From Sphingopyxis macrogoltabida (GTDB taxonomy: Bacteria; Pseudomonadota; Alphaproteobacteria; Sphingomonadales; Sphingomonadaceae): 64,000 nt of DNA. Within the stretch, counting starts at the first letter, position 1. Each line of letters opens with the position of its first letter. The DNA lies in assembly GCF_001314325.1 (NCBI RefSeq), contig NZ_CP009429.1, forward strand, positions 992,501 to 1,056,500. Reading direction: 5' to 3'. Of this stretch, positions 47,102-56,305 are shown piece after piece. The position numbers and the translations under genes are program-made. The notes below the pieces were generated by a model. It was not told the DNA's origin. It did not search any database and was given only the letters and a program-made list of their open reading frames with translations.

Positions 47102-48872
47102 CGTGGTCGATTACCTCACCAAAAGCTTCCCGGTTCGGCTGATGGCGGTGTTCACGGACGAGAATGGCAATGCCCGGTCCGAACCGATGAGTGATGAGAA
47201 TGGTGCTCCTGTTCTCTGTCGTTCGGCGCTTGCCGCGCGCGACCGCATGATCGAGCAGCTCTGTGCCTTGCCGCCGATCGCGACGGCGCTCGATGCGATC
47301 ATCGAACGGTTCGGTGTCGATCAGGTCGCCGAAGTCACCGGACGTACCCGCCGCCTGATCGTCGGACGCGATGGACGCCAGGTGCTCCAGTCGCGCTCTC
47401 CGCGCGCCAATGTCGCCGAAACGCGAGATTTTATGGACGGGACAAAGCGGATTCTGGTTTTCTCCGATGCCGGTGGCACCGGCCGCAGTTATCATGCCGA
47501 CCTTGCGGCAAAGAACCAGATGCGCCGGGTCCACTTCCTGCTTGAGCCGGGTTGGCGGGCCGATGCCGCAATTCAGGGCCTTGGCCGTACCAACCGCACC
47601 AATCAGGCGTCGGCCCCACTGTTCCGCCCGGTGACCACCGACGTGCGTGGCGAACGTCGGTTTATATCGACCATTGCACGTCGGCTCGACAGTCTCGGGG
47701 CACTGACCCGAGGGCAGCGCCAGACAGGTGGGCAGAACCTCTTCGATCCTGCCGATAATCTTGAGAGCACCTACGCCAAGGAGGCGCTTCATCGCTGGTT
47801 CGGCCTGTTGTTCGCAGGCAAGCTGGAAGCCGTTACGCTTTCTCGGTTTGAGGAATTGAGCGGGCTCAGGGTCGAAGGGCCCGACGGCGGGATGGTCGAT
47901 GACCTGCCAACAATCCAGCGCTGGCTCAATCGCATCCTCGCGTTGCCGATTGCTTTGCAAAACGGCATATTTGACGAGTTTCTCGGCCTCGTCGAAGCGC
48001 GGATCGATGCAGCACGCCAGGCCGGCACGCTCGACATTGGGGTCGAGACTATTGCGGTGGAGCATTACGAGGTGCTGACCGACACGCTACTGCGCACCGA
48101 TGCGCTGTCGGGTGCGACTACGCATCTCCTCGAACTCGAGATCGCCCGCGCGCTTAAGCCTTTGCGTCTCGAACGCCTCGACGAGCTCTACGGCTTGTCA
48201 GGTGCGCGTCAGCAACTTCTGCGTAATGCGCGCTCAGGCCGGATCGGGTTGCTTGTCCCGGCTCGCAGTCTGCTCACCGACGAAGGTATGCGTGTGGCCC
48301 GCTTCGAGCTAGTTCGTCCCTTGAAGCACGGACACATCACTGCCGATCAACTCGAGGAGAGCAACTGGGAAACAGTGGATCCAACCGAATTTCAGCGCCT
48401 CTGGCAGGCGGAGGTCGATGACGCCGCCTCAAATCACAAGCGTGAGCGACTGCATCTTGCAACCGGCCTGTTGCTCCCGGTGTGGGACAAACTCCCTTCC
48501 GACTATGTTCGCGTCAGCCGGATTTCGGCGCGAGACGGACGCTCGCTGTTAGGCCGGGAGGTTCCGCTCCATTGCGTGCCCGAACTATGCCAGGCGCTTG
48601 GGCTTGAAGACGAACATGCCTTTTCGGCAGAGCAAATCGTCGATGCGGTGAACGGGACCGGGCGGCCGATGCAAATCAAAAGCCGCGAAGCGCTCACGCT
48701 CAAGCGCAGCCTCGTCAACGGCGCGCAGCGGCTCGAACTGACTGGTTGGTCGGCGTCTCGCCTAGACTGGTACAAGGCACATGGGTGTTTCACCGAGATC
48801 ATACGCTATCAAACGCGACTTTTCGTCCCGACGACGAGCGCAGTATCGGTCTTGGCGCGACTTGTGGGATGA
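47100..48872 (+). pseudogene. Strawberry-notch-type helicase, C-terminal part (split by RIT1)
   Basis: Codons 821-1410 of the interrupted gene, starting YVVDYLTKSFPVRLMAVFTDENG. It carries the SNO helicase C-half with the motif VI-like IQGLGRTNRTNQ and a C-terminal SNO-specific domain ending in ...LVPTTSAVSVLARLVG. Translation could start inside RIT1 at ATG 47034, preceded by GGAG, adding 22 element-encoded residues. Alone it lacks Walker A/B and should be inactive. Stop at 48872, followed by the toxin-antitoxin genes. Confidence 0.88.
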
Positions 48873-48931
48873 GATTGTTATCTTGCCAAATGGCATTCAA
48901 TGTGATATATACTGCCATATGGAGAATGCTC

Positions 48932-49345
48932 ATGTTGGCACTGCAACCCGTTGATACCGTCCCCGATGCCTTCCGGCCCGATCCTATAACTCAGGAGGAA
49001 GCAGCGGCGATGTTCCGCGCCGTGCTGAACCTGTTTGGGAAATGGGAACTCACCGACGAGCAGGCAGCGACTTTGCTCGACATGCCGGTTCGCTCCTACC
49101 GGCGATGGAAGGCTGAGGGGCCGGGCCGTGTCTCGCGTGATGGTGCGGCGCGGCTCTCCAACCTGATGGGTATCCACAAGGCGCTGAGGATCATTTTTTC
49201 CGAAGCCCAACGTGGCTACGCCTGGATCAAGGCAGGTAACGCCGCCTTTGCCGGAGTGAGTGCGCTCGACGTCATGCTTGGCGGCGAGCTGACTGATATC
49301 ATGCGGGTGCGTCGCTATCTTGATGCCGAACGTGGTGCCTGGTGA
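48932..49345 (+). CDS. Xre/MbcA/ParS-type antitoxin
   Basis: 137 aa from ATG 48932 (MLALQPVDTVPDAFRPDPITQEEAAAMFRAVL), with TGGAGA 7 nt upstream; ATG 48926 is possible. The Xre-like HTH (TDEQAATLLDMPVRSYRRWKAEG) and the DUF2384 toxin-binding end (FSEAQRGYAWIKAGNAAFAGVSALDVMLGGELTDIMRVRRYLD) are visible. It pairs with the RES toxin gene, whose start overlaps its stop by 4 nt. Confidence 0.9.
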   Translation: MLALQPVDTVPDAFRPDPITQEEAAAMFRAVLNLFGKWELTDEQAATLLDMPVRSYRRWKAEGPGRVSRDGAARLSNLMGIHKALRIIFSEAQRGYAWIKAGNAAFAGVSALDVMLGGELTDIMRVRRYLDAERGAW

Positions 49346-50058
49346 TTGATCCCAAGGCGATTCCGGTTGCCCAGGTCGAGTGGAAAGGTGCTGTACGGAT
49401 TATCCGCAGTGCCTTTCCACCGATTGACCTGTTCGAAGACATCGCAGACCCTGCAGATTGGCCGCTGCTGATCTCCGCCGAGCAAAAAACCAATCCTCGC
49501 ATTATGGCGACGATCGGCAATCTCGATCTGGTGCCGGCTGATCGCCGGGTAGGCGGAAATGGCGCATCCTATCTGATGGCGCCGTTCACGCATGTTAGCA
49601 CGGACCGGCCAAGTCGCTTCACCGATGGGACCTACGGCGTGCTATACGCGGGGGATACATTCGAAACAGCGCTGTTCGAAACAATCCATCATCATGCCCG
49701 CTTCATGACTCGCACTGCCGAAGCGCCAGGTTGGATCTCGCAGTTCCGTGAAATCGTATTGTCAGTAAACGCCGACCTTCGTGATCTCAGGGGCATTGAG
49801 CCAGAGGATCCTGCGCTTGATCCCGACAGCTATGTCGCATCGCAAAGCCTCGCTGCAACGCTCAGGGCGAATGGCGCGGAAGGTCTGGTCTATCCGAGCA
49901 TCCGGCATCAGAACGGCGAATGTGTTGGGCTGTTTTACCCCGACCGCGCGTCAGACCCTATTCAAGGGCGTCACCTAGACTATCACTGGGATGGTACGGG
50001 GGTCGACCTAGTTCGAAATGCGGGAACAGGTGCCGTGTTTCGAGTGGTATCTACCTGA
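49342..50058 (+). CDS. RES-domain toxin
   Basis: 238 aa from GTG 49342. RES motif residues appear in order: RIIRSAFPP, GGNGASYLMAPFTHV, SRFTDGTYGVLYAGDTFETALFET (R, Y, E positions), and a late S in SIRHQNGECVGLFY. RES toxins degrade NAD+ and are held in check by Xre/MbcA-type antitoxins. It is an island-stability candidate. Coupled to its antitoxin. Confidence 0.9.
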   Translation: MIDPKAIPVAQVEWKGAVRIIRSAFPPIDLFEDIADPADWPLLISAEQKTNPRIMATIGNLDLVPADRRVGGNGASYLMAPFTHVSTDRPSRFTDGTYGVLYAGDTFETALFETIHHHARFMTRTAEAPGWISQFREIVLSVNADLRDLRGIEPEDPALDPDSYVASQSLAATLRANGAEGLVYPSIRHQNGECVGLFYPDRASDPIQGRHLDYHWDGTGVDLVRNAGTGAVFRVVST

Positions 50059-50071
50059 AAGGTGGGCAACA

Positions 50072-51235
50072 TTGAACAGCGAGCAAATCGAAACTGTCCG
50101 AACCCGCGCCCAGAAGGCGATTTCTCCACTAGAACCAGCAGATTTCAGCATGCGAGCGCCGAAGGGATTTCTCTTCAACGCAAAGCGCACCGATGCCGGG
50201 CGGACGCTGCCACCATATTATCTGGTCTACTTTCTTCTTGTCGACTTGCTGGGTTTCACGAATCTAGGTCAGTTCGAAAAGGTAGCCTGGTCAGTCCCGG
50301 TGGAATATGATGGGCGGCCCTTCCTTGTGGAACACCGCAAATTTGGATTGGGCGTCTTCGCTGCCAATGTTCCAGAAGACGAAGAAGCGGCTGCCGAAAT
50401 TGTCAGATTGATCCACAAGGCCACCAAAGCGGCGCAGCCTTATTTCGATTGGAGGGCTGAGCAGGCAGCAAAGGCCTCCCAACTCAATGTCGTCAACCGC
50501 TCGCCCGATCTGTTCGAACGGCTAAATTTCTACCTCGATCTTTATGACGACAGGCAACAGCAAGCGGAGGGCCGGAAGGACGAGCGGATTGTCAACCATC
50601 TTAGCGATATGAGCTATACGGTAGCCTTTCCGGCAGTCGAGCTCAATCGGGAGGCCAAATGGCTGGGGCTCTCTGCCATCGAATGCTTCTTTAGCTGGAC
50701 TGAGCATGTCTTCATCCACATCGCCATCCTTCGCGGTAACTGCGCGACAGGGGAGGATGTCACCAAGCTCGCAAAGGCGGAATGGGCCGAAAAGTTCAAA
50801 GCAGCGCTGGATATCACCGACCCCACCACAAAACAATTTTACGATCAGCTGGCCATAGTCCGGCGTCAGCTTCGAAACTTCGTTGCCCACGGGGCGTTCG
50901 GGAAAGACGGCGAGGCGTTCCACTTCCACTCGAAGGCTGGGGCTGTACCGATGCTTCTGCCTCATCCGCGTGACCGTGCCGCTTTGAAGTTTGGACAGGG
51001 TGTCGATTTCGTGGCCGCTGAGGCTATCGCACTTATCCGGGATTTTATCGATCATCTTTGGTCAGGCTCACTCGAGCCCGCAAAGATACACATTCAGGAC
51101 TTTGGTCTGCCTCTCAACCTGACCAAGGTCGTTAACGGCGACTATGCACGCGCCATGGCTTCAGTCGACGCCATGGAGAGCTATGCCGATTATCAAGTGC
51201 ACTTGAACGATCGCTACGCCAACATGGATTTTTGA
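50072..51235 (+). CDS. Uncharacterised protein with a HEPN-like Rx4H motif
   Basis: 387 aa from TTG 50072 (LNSEQIETVRTRAQKAISPLEPADFSM), with AAAGGTGG upstream; longer starts overlap the RES toxin gene. I do not recognise the family. A late helical region includes FYDQLAIVRRQLRNFVAHGAFGKDG, where RNFVAH fits the Rx4-6H motif of HEPN RNases or of HEPN-like non-catalytic proteins. The N-terminal third looks mixed alpha/beta. It is convergent with the DUF5131/TcmP pair. Its setting suggests a defence or host-interaction role; this is inference. Confidence 0.5.
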   Translation: MNSEQIETVRTRAQKAISPLEPADFSMRAPKGFLFNAKRTDAGRTLPPYYLVYFLLVDLLGFTNLGQFEKVAWSVPVEYDGRPFLVEHRKFGLGVFAANVPEDEEAAAEIVRLIHKATKAAQPYFDWRAEQAAKASQLNVVNRSPDLFERLNFYLDLYDDRQQQAEGRKDERIVNHLSDMSYTVAFPAVELNREAKWLGLSAIECFFSWTEHVFIHIAILRGNCATGEDVTKLAKAEWAEKFKAALDITDPTTKQFYDQLAIVRRQLRNFVAHGAFGKDGEAFHFHSKAGAVPMLLPHPRDRAALKFGQGVDFVAAEAIALIRDFIDHLWSGSLEPAKIHIQDFGLPLNLTKVVNGDYARAMASVDAMESYADYQVHLNDRYANMDF

Positions 51236-51241
51236 TCGATC

Positions 51242-52024
51242 CTAGACGAAAGCCGCCGCCAATGCCGCCTCGCTACGCAGCGGCTCCTTGGGAAATTCAT
51301 CCCAAGTTTGGCCGTCAAGCATTCGACCAGCCTTCTTCTTGTTGACGCCGCCCCATTGCTTGAAATGGAAGGCCACACCAGCGCTCTGGCACTGGTCGCG
51401 AATCGATCGCACCCAGCTAGGGTTCATCGGTCTTGCACCTGGCCCGCTTTCGCCGCCTGCAATAACCCAATCGATTCCCTGGAGGTTCATGTTCTCAAGC
51501 GGCCCAAGCAGGGGCTCTAAGCTCAAAAATTTGATGGCCGCTTTTGTGCGGCGCAGGTGGTCGATGCGATAAAGGTAGTCTGCATTTTCAACGCTTACAC
51601 CCATCCATACATTTGCTGGCCAGTCCAGCTTACGAGCGAGCTCTTCGAGCCGTTCCGCGCGCTTGGTAAGGATTTGATAGGTGTGCTGTTGAGTTGCCCT
51701 CATGGTTTCGAACACGCGCTGCACAAATTTCACGGGCACGGCCTCATGAAACAAGTCGGACATTGAGTTCACGAAAATCATGCGGCCCGTGCGCCATGTG
51801 GCGGGCAGCCTAAAGCTTTCCTCGTCAATCCGCACAACGCCGTTCCACTTCGGTCGTCCACCAGACATTCTGGTGGTGCCTGCGTACTTGGGCTGGCCCA
51901 TGGCTTCGAGCCGTCGCGCCATCCGCATGGCATAGCAATTGGTGCAGCCAGGCGAGACCACATTGCAGCCTGCGACGGGGTTCCATGTCGCCTCTGTCCA
52001 TTCGATTGATGAATTCGTCGCCAT
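51242..52024 (-). CDS. Three-Cys-motif protein (phage Gp37/Gp68, DUF5131 family)
   Basis: 260 aa from ATG 52024 (MATNSSIEWTEATWNPVAGCNVVSPGCTNCYAMRMA). The three-Cys motif is CX5CX2C at about residues 20-29. Other family blocks: GRMIFVNSMSDLFHEAVP, HTYQILTKRAERLEEL, WMGVSVENADYLYRIDHLRRTKA, FLSLEPLLGPL and DWVIAGGESGPGARPMNPSWVRSIRDQC. The 3-Cys cluster and the radical-SAM-like layout suggest an FeS enzyme, unproven. Its partner TcmP is 2 nt upstream. Confidence 0.9.
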   Translation of the reverse strand: MATNSSIEWTEATWNPVAGCNVVSPGCTNCYAMRMARRLEAMGQPKYAGTTRMSGGRPKWNGVVRIDEESFRLPATWRTGRMIFVNSMSDLFHEAVPVKFVQRVFETMRATQQHTYQILTKRAERLEELARKLDWPANVWMGVSVENADYLYRIDHLRRTKAAIKFLSLEPLLGPLENMNLQGIDWVIAGGESGPGARPMNPSWVRSIRDQCQSAGVAFHFKQWGGVNKKKAGRMLDGQTWDEFPKEPLRSEAALAAAFV

Positions 52025-52026
52025 GC

Positions 52027-53142
52027 TCAGCACCCTTCCTTGAACTGGACCTTCACATGGTCGGGGTAGGTATCCTTGCGACGCTTCCCTTTAGTCGAAT
52101 ACGCCGAGACCCTCTCTGCGGCTTCAAGCGCACTAAGCGCCTCGCGGTAATTCCTTTTGATGTATGGCTTGCCTACGCTGTGTCGCTCATAGATTTCCGT
52201 GAGTGACAGGGTTTGTCCCGCGAAATCTTCCAGCAGCATCTCTTTCAGCTTAGACATGGGTTGGACCAGCGAAAACAAAAGCGGCATCGACGCATCAGCA
52301 GGTGAATATGTGAGCGACGGGACACCTTCGTCGAGAGTTGAGCTCTCAGCCGCCATAATGTCCTTCATAATCTCATAGCCCTTGAAGTGCTTTGAGACGA
52401 AAATCAGCTTATGAGATGTGCGCGTGCCTTCGCTGTTACGGAATGTGAAGGGCAGCACATACTTGCCACCAAGCGACTGAATCTCATTGGCCAGCTCTTC
52501 GAGAATGGCAGCCTCTCGCAATTCCGGCGTTAAACCGGGGAGCCTCGCGCGAAGCGTGTCCGCGCGCTCTTCTCCGAACAGCGCATCCATATGCTTTTTT
52601 ACGCCGGGATTGTTGATCCCCGCATTGATCCGATTGTAATTGAAGAAGAATACACAATCGCAACCCCAATCTTTGATGACGCCCTGGACAATCCTAAGAG
52701 AGAGGCCTTTGTAACCGAAAGGATCGACAAACGAGAACGAAGGGACGAGGCGCGTTTCGTTAAAATACGTCGCGGCATCATCATCTACCTCACCACAAGT
52801 CACGACGGGTTTATATTTGAGTTTTCCTAGACCCGGGAGGCTATCGATTTCTGTTTGGAGCGTCGAAGTTTTGTCACCATCTGCGTCGTTGAAATAGGCG
52901 GTGAGCATTTGTGACATTAGCGGATGATTGATGGCCGTTTGCAATACGAGAAGGGGCGTCGACGCCGCACCATCCTTGTAGCGGCCTGGGCCGGCATAAA
53001 GGTCCATGTAAGCGATCTTTCCGCCGCGCTTCGCAACCGTGGGCATGACGACCTGTGCCCAAGTAGAGAAGTACTTGTTCACGATGCGGGCTTTGACCTC
53101 GGATTGATCAGTCCTCTCTTCGAAGAACTTCTGGTTTGCCAT
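52027..53142 (-). CDS. tcmP: Three-Cys-motif partner protein TcmP
   Basis: 371 aa from ATG 53142 (MANQKFFEERTDQSEVKARIVNKYFSTWAQVVMPT). A methyltransferase-like fold is suggested by IAYMDLYAGPGRYKDG and the SFVDPFGYKGLSLRIVQG block, both typical of TcmP. The C-terminal part (LTEIYERHSVGKPYIKRNYREALSALE) looks like a winged helix. The DUF5131/TcmP pair recurs on phages and mobile islands and is suspected of nucleic-acid modification or defence. No tested activity known to me. Confidence 0.85.
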   Translation of the reverse strand: MANQKFFEERTDQSEVKARIVNKYFSTWAQVVMPTVAKRGGKIAYMDLYAGPGRYKDGAASTPLLVLQTAINHPLMSQMLTAYFNDADGDKTSTLQTEIDSLPGLGKLKYKPVVTCGEVDDDAATYFNETRLVPSFSFVDPFGYKGLSLRIVQGVIKDWGCDCVFFFNYNRINAGINNPGVKKHMDALFGEERADTLRARLPGLTPELREAAILEELANEIQSLGGKYVLPFTFRNSEGTRTSHKLIFVSKHFKGYEIMKDIMAAESSTLDEGVPSLTYSPADASMPLLFSLVQPMSKLKEMLLEDFAGQTLSLTEIYERHSVGKPYIKRNYREALSALEAAERVSAYSTKGKRRKDTYPDHVKVQFKEGC

Positions 53143-53418
53143 GCTTTTTCGCCGCCTGTCGATTGATCATCCATCCAGTAGAACAAAATGCGAACCAATA
53201 CAATTCGTTTGGCTTGCCATGGGGAAGGTAGTTTCCGTGATGCAACAGCATCGGTTCGATCCTTGGGCCGTGTTCCCTTCTTCCATAATTTCGTTTGGCC
53301 GCAGAACGTCACCTGTCTGACCGGCCACGGTGAAGAGAGAGGGAAGGGGGCTTGCTTCTGACTGAGCCGAAGGAGCGTCGATGGTCGATGCCTGTGCTCG
53401 CAATCAGGAGTATGTCCC
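53143..53418. other. Intergenic region between divergent tcmP and parB
   Basis: 276 nt with no convincing gene. It must contain the divergent promoters. No clear long repeat seen; an AGGAGTATG Shine-Dalgarno sequence for parB is at its end. Confidence 0.6.
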
Positions 53419-55407
53419 ATGATCAAGTCGATCCCGTTGACCAAGTTGGTCCAGTCTCCTCGCAATGTGCGCCGCCACGGTGACCCAGCTGCAGATTCCG
53501 AACTGAAAGCGAGCATTGCAGCCCATGGGCTGTTGCAGAACCTCATCGTTCGGCCTGCGGCTCGTGGCAAATTCGAGGTCGAAGCCGGAGAGCGCCGCCG
53601 CTGCGCCTTGCTGGCGCTTGCCGAAGAGAGAGTCCTGCCGAAGGGCTACGAGGTTACCTGCCTCGTGCTTGAGGACGATGCGGAAATCGCAGTCGAAACG
53701 AGCCTGGCCGAGAACTTCCATCGCCTCGCGATGAACCCCGCCGACGAAGCGCAGGCGTTCGCTGCCCTGATCGAGGCAGGCGCCTCGACGGAAGATGTCG
53801 CGCGCAGGTTCGGACTGACGGTCCGCTTCGTCGAAGGCCGGCTGCGTCTCGCGACCCTTGCGCCTGTCGTCTTCGATGCTCTGGCATCCGGTGAAATCAC
53901 TCTCGATCTCGCCAAAGCTTTCGGCGCGACCTCCGACCAGGAGATTCAGGCTCGCGTCTATGAACAGGCGTCCTCGGGCTATTATGCGCCCAGCGCCGAC
54001 AGCATCCGGCGCATGGTGCTCTCCGGCACGGTTCGCGGTAGCGATGCTCGGGCCCGTCTTGTCGGTCGCGACGCATATACCGCTGCAGGTGGCCGGATCG
54101 AACGCGAACTATTCGACGACGATGACAGCGAGTCCTGGGTTGATGTCGCGCTTCTCGAAACCCTCGCCTCGGAGGAGATGGAGAAACGCGCCAAGGCGCT
54201 CGCAGCAGAGCAGGGCCTTGCCTGGGTTAAGCCGACGCTTGACGCCTATGCCAGTCACGATCTTGTGGAAGGCCTCATTCGCCTTCCGGCCGAGCCGGCT
54301 CCGTTGACTGACGCCGAACTGGCCCGCCTTGACGAACTCGATGCTTCCTACGACGATCATGCGGCCATTCTCGAGGATGAAGACAGCGCAGAAGAAGCAA
54401 TTGCTGCGGCCGAGGCGACGATCGAAGCGATCGAGCGCGAATGCCAGGACATTCGGGCAAAGCCCCCGGAGCTGGCGCCCGAACTGAAGGCCAATGCCGG
54501 AATGATCCTCGTTCTCTCGCGCGACGGGACACCGGTCCTCCAGCCGGTGTTCTACGGCGAGCGCGATATCGAAGTCGTTGGTGACGACGATGTCGTCGAA
54601 GTCGTGGCCAGTGTCGACAGTGATGGCAAACGCCGTGCAGCGCTTTCCAAGCGTCTGATCGACGAACTTGCGATGCAACGTCGTGACGTGCTCGCGCTCC
54701 ACGTGGCATCGGATCCCGGCCTTTCGCTCGACATCATGGTCTTCACCCTCGCGGATGCCGACACCCACGACTGGCGGTCACGCGCGGCCACGACCCTGCG
54801 TGGCGGCGTCCCTGCGGGTCCGATTGTCGGGTTCGAAGCGAAGGATGCGCCGGCAAGCGCATCCCTTGCGGACCTGCGCTCTGGTCTCGATGAGAGCTGG
54901 CGATCTGGCGAAGACGCTTCGTCGCGCTTCAAGATGTTTCGGGCACTCGCTGATGAAAGCCGCGCAGCATGGCTCGGCTTTGTCGTCGCTCGCACGCTCG
55001 AGGCGAGCCTCAACATGGCAGGCGAACGCCAAATCGCGTTCCAGGATCATCTGGGCAGCGCGATCGGCATCGATATGGCGCAATGGTGGCGTCCGACCGC
55101 GGCAAACTACTTCGACCGCGTCTCGAAGCAGGTCATCCTCGATGCGCTCACCGATGTCGGCGGCCTGGAACTGTCCTCGCGCTTCGCATCGGTGAAAAAG
55201 GGCGATCTCGCGATGAGCGCCGAGCGCGTCTTCGCGGGGACCTACATCACCGAGGTCGAAGTTCGGGAAAGGGCCCTCGCCTGGGTGCCCGAGGTCATGC
55301 GCTTTGCCGACCTGCCGGAAATTCCTGCCGATAACGAAGCGCAAAGTCCCAACGCGGATTTCGTCGCCAACGACGACAATCAACCCCCGAGCGAGTTGGC
55401 CGCCTGA
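53419..55407 (+). CDS. ParB/RepB-like partition or nuclease-type protein
   Basis: 662 aa from ATG 53419 (MIKSIPLTKLVQSPRNVRRHGDPAADSELKASIAAHG). The ParB N-domain includes GLLQNLIVRP, the GERR-type EAGERRRCALLAL and a SLAENFHRLAMNPADEAQAF segment, then an HTH (ASTEDVARRFGLTVRFVEGRLRL). An additional 400-residue C-terminal part is acidic and has no domain I recognise. Island ParB-like proteins of this length are typical beside ArdC and the SNO helicase. There is no parA in the window, so a nuclease or regulator role is also possible. Confidence 0.85.
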   Translation: MIKSIPLTKLVQSPRNVRRHGDPAADSELKASIAAHGLLQNLIVRPAARGKFEVEAGERRRCALLALAEERVLPKGYEVTCLVLEDDAEIAVETSLAENFHRLAMNPADEAQAFAALIEAGASTEDVARRFGLTVRFVEGRLRLATLAPVVFDALASGEITLDLAKAFGATSDQEIQARVYEQASSGYYAPSADSIRRMVLSGTVRGSDARARLVGRDAYTAAGGRIERELFDDDDSESWVDVALLETLASEEMEKRAKALAAEQGLAWVKPTLDAYASHDLVEGLIRLPAEPAPLTDAELARLDELDASYDDHAAILEDEDSAEEAIAAAEATIEAIERECQDIRAKPPELAPELKANAGMILVLSRDGTPVLQPVFYGERDIEVVGDDDVVEVVASVDSDGKRRAALSKRLIDELAMQRRDVLALHVASDPGLSLDIMVFTLADADTHDWRSRAATTLRGGVPAGPIVGFEAKDAPASASLADLRSGLDESWRSGEDASSRFKMFRALADESRAAWLGFVVARTLEASLNMAGERQIAFQDHLGSAIGIDMAQWWRPTAANYFDRVSKQVILDALTDVGGLELSSRFASVKKGDLAMSAERVFAGTYITEVEVRERALAWVPEVMRFADLPEIPADNEAQSPNADFVANDDNQPPSELAA

Positions 55408-55441
55408 CCTCCTCCTGACAGGAACGGCTACTCGCCACCGT

Positions 55442-55477
55442 GAAGCGGTCCTCCGGCACATGCCGGGGGGCCGCTTC
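55442..55477 (+). promoter_or_regulatory. Hairpin in the parB-ardC gap
   Basis: GAAGCGG..CTCCGGC / GCCGGGGG..CCGCTTC, followed by CTTTCATGG-type sequence rather than a clear T-run. It may be a terminator or attenuator 5' of ardC. Confidence 0.5.
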
Positions 55478-55562
55478 CTTCATGGAAAGAGAGCGGAGGG
55501 GGCTCCGGGATCTCCGGCACTGACCGACGGAACTGTCGTCAGGCCATTTCAGGAGATCCAAC

Positions 55563-56188
55563 ATGGCCTATCGCAAGGGACAAAGCGGCGGAGTGTCGCC
55601 TGCGACCCGTATCACCCAAGAAATCATCGCCCGCCTCGAGTCCGGCACGAAGCCGTGGATCAAGCCATGGCGCGGTGTGCCAGTCTCGCGTCCATTGCGG
55701 GCGTGCGGCGTCCCTTATCGCGGCATGAATGTATTCTGGCTCTGGATGGTTGCCGATATGTGCGGTTACGCCTCGCCGTTCTGGATGACCTACAATCAGG
55801 CCAAAGAACTGGGCGCACAGGTGCGCAAGGGCGAAAAATCCACCATCGCCATATTCTACAAGAGCTACACCAAGGAAGTCGAAGCCCCCGACACCGGCGA
55901 AAAAACTGACGAAAGTCGTCGCGTGTTGAAGGCCTATCCGGTTTTCAATGCCGATCAGGTCGAAGGTCTTCCGGAACGTTTCCATCCCGCCGCGACGCTT
56001 GAGGTGGTGGAACCCGAGGGCCGTCAGGCTGAACTCGACTCATTCTTTGCCAATATTCCGGCCGTCCTGCGTCATCAGGGCGACGAAGCCTATTATGAGC
56101 CGGTAGCTGACCGGGTGACAATGCCGCCCGCGCATCTCTTCTCGGGCTTCGACCACTATTACGCGACGCTCGCGCACGAGCTGTCGCA
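55563..56188 (+). pseudogene. ardC: ArdC antirestriction protein, N-terminal part (split by RIT2)
   Basis: ATG 55563 (MAYRKGQSGGVSPATRITQEIIARLESGTKPWIKPW). The N-terminal ssDNA-binding domain is typical (RACGVPYRGMNVFWLW, WMTYNQAKELGAQVRKGEKSTIAIFY). The metalloprotease half starts FSGFDHYYATLAHELSH and is cut in the second His codon of the HExxH motif. Reading on into RIT2 gives 21 element-encoded residues and a stop at 56246 (227 aa in all), so the metal site is destroyed. ArdC blocks host restriction and aids conjugation into new hosts. Confidence 0.9.
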
Positions 56189-56216
56189 TAATGCCGTAAC
56201 CCAAATTATGCCGCAT
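56183..56216. repeat. RIT2 outer terminal inverted repeat, left
   Basis: 34 bp starting GTCGCATAATGCCGTAACCC, matched by the reverse complement of 59503-59536 with one mismatch. It overlaps the GTCGCA target core (56183-56188). A second block of the repeat, TTCGGCATAATC, is at 56261-56272. Confidence 0.88.
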
Positions 56217-56260
56217 CGTGGCGAGAAGGCGCGGTTGGCGGCATGATCGCGCTTGGCCCA

Positions 56261-56272
56261 TTCGGCATAATC
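56261..56272. repeat. RIT2 inner inverted-repeat block, left
   Basis: TTCGGCATAATC; its reverse complement GATTATGCCGAA is at 59446-59457. Both blocks lie 78-79 bp from the outer ends. Confidence 0.7.
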
Positions 56273-56305
56273 TTCGTCGCTCCAACAACATGGAGCACGA
56301 TGATC

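Noticed and set aside
46101..48065. 654-codon minus-strand ORF across the RIT1 right end
   Set aside because: Overlaps the RIT1 A gene and the helicase fragment in wrong frames; product is Arg/Ser rich without recognisable domains.
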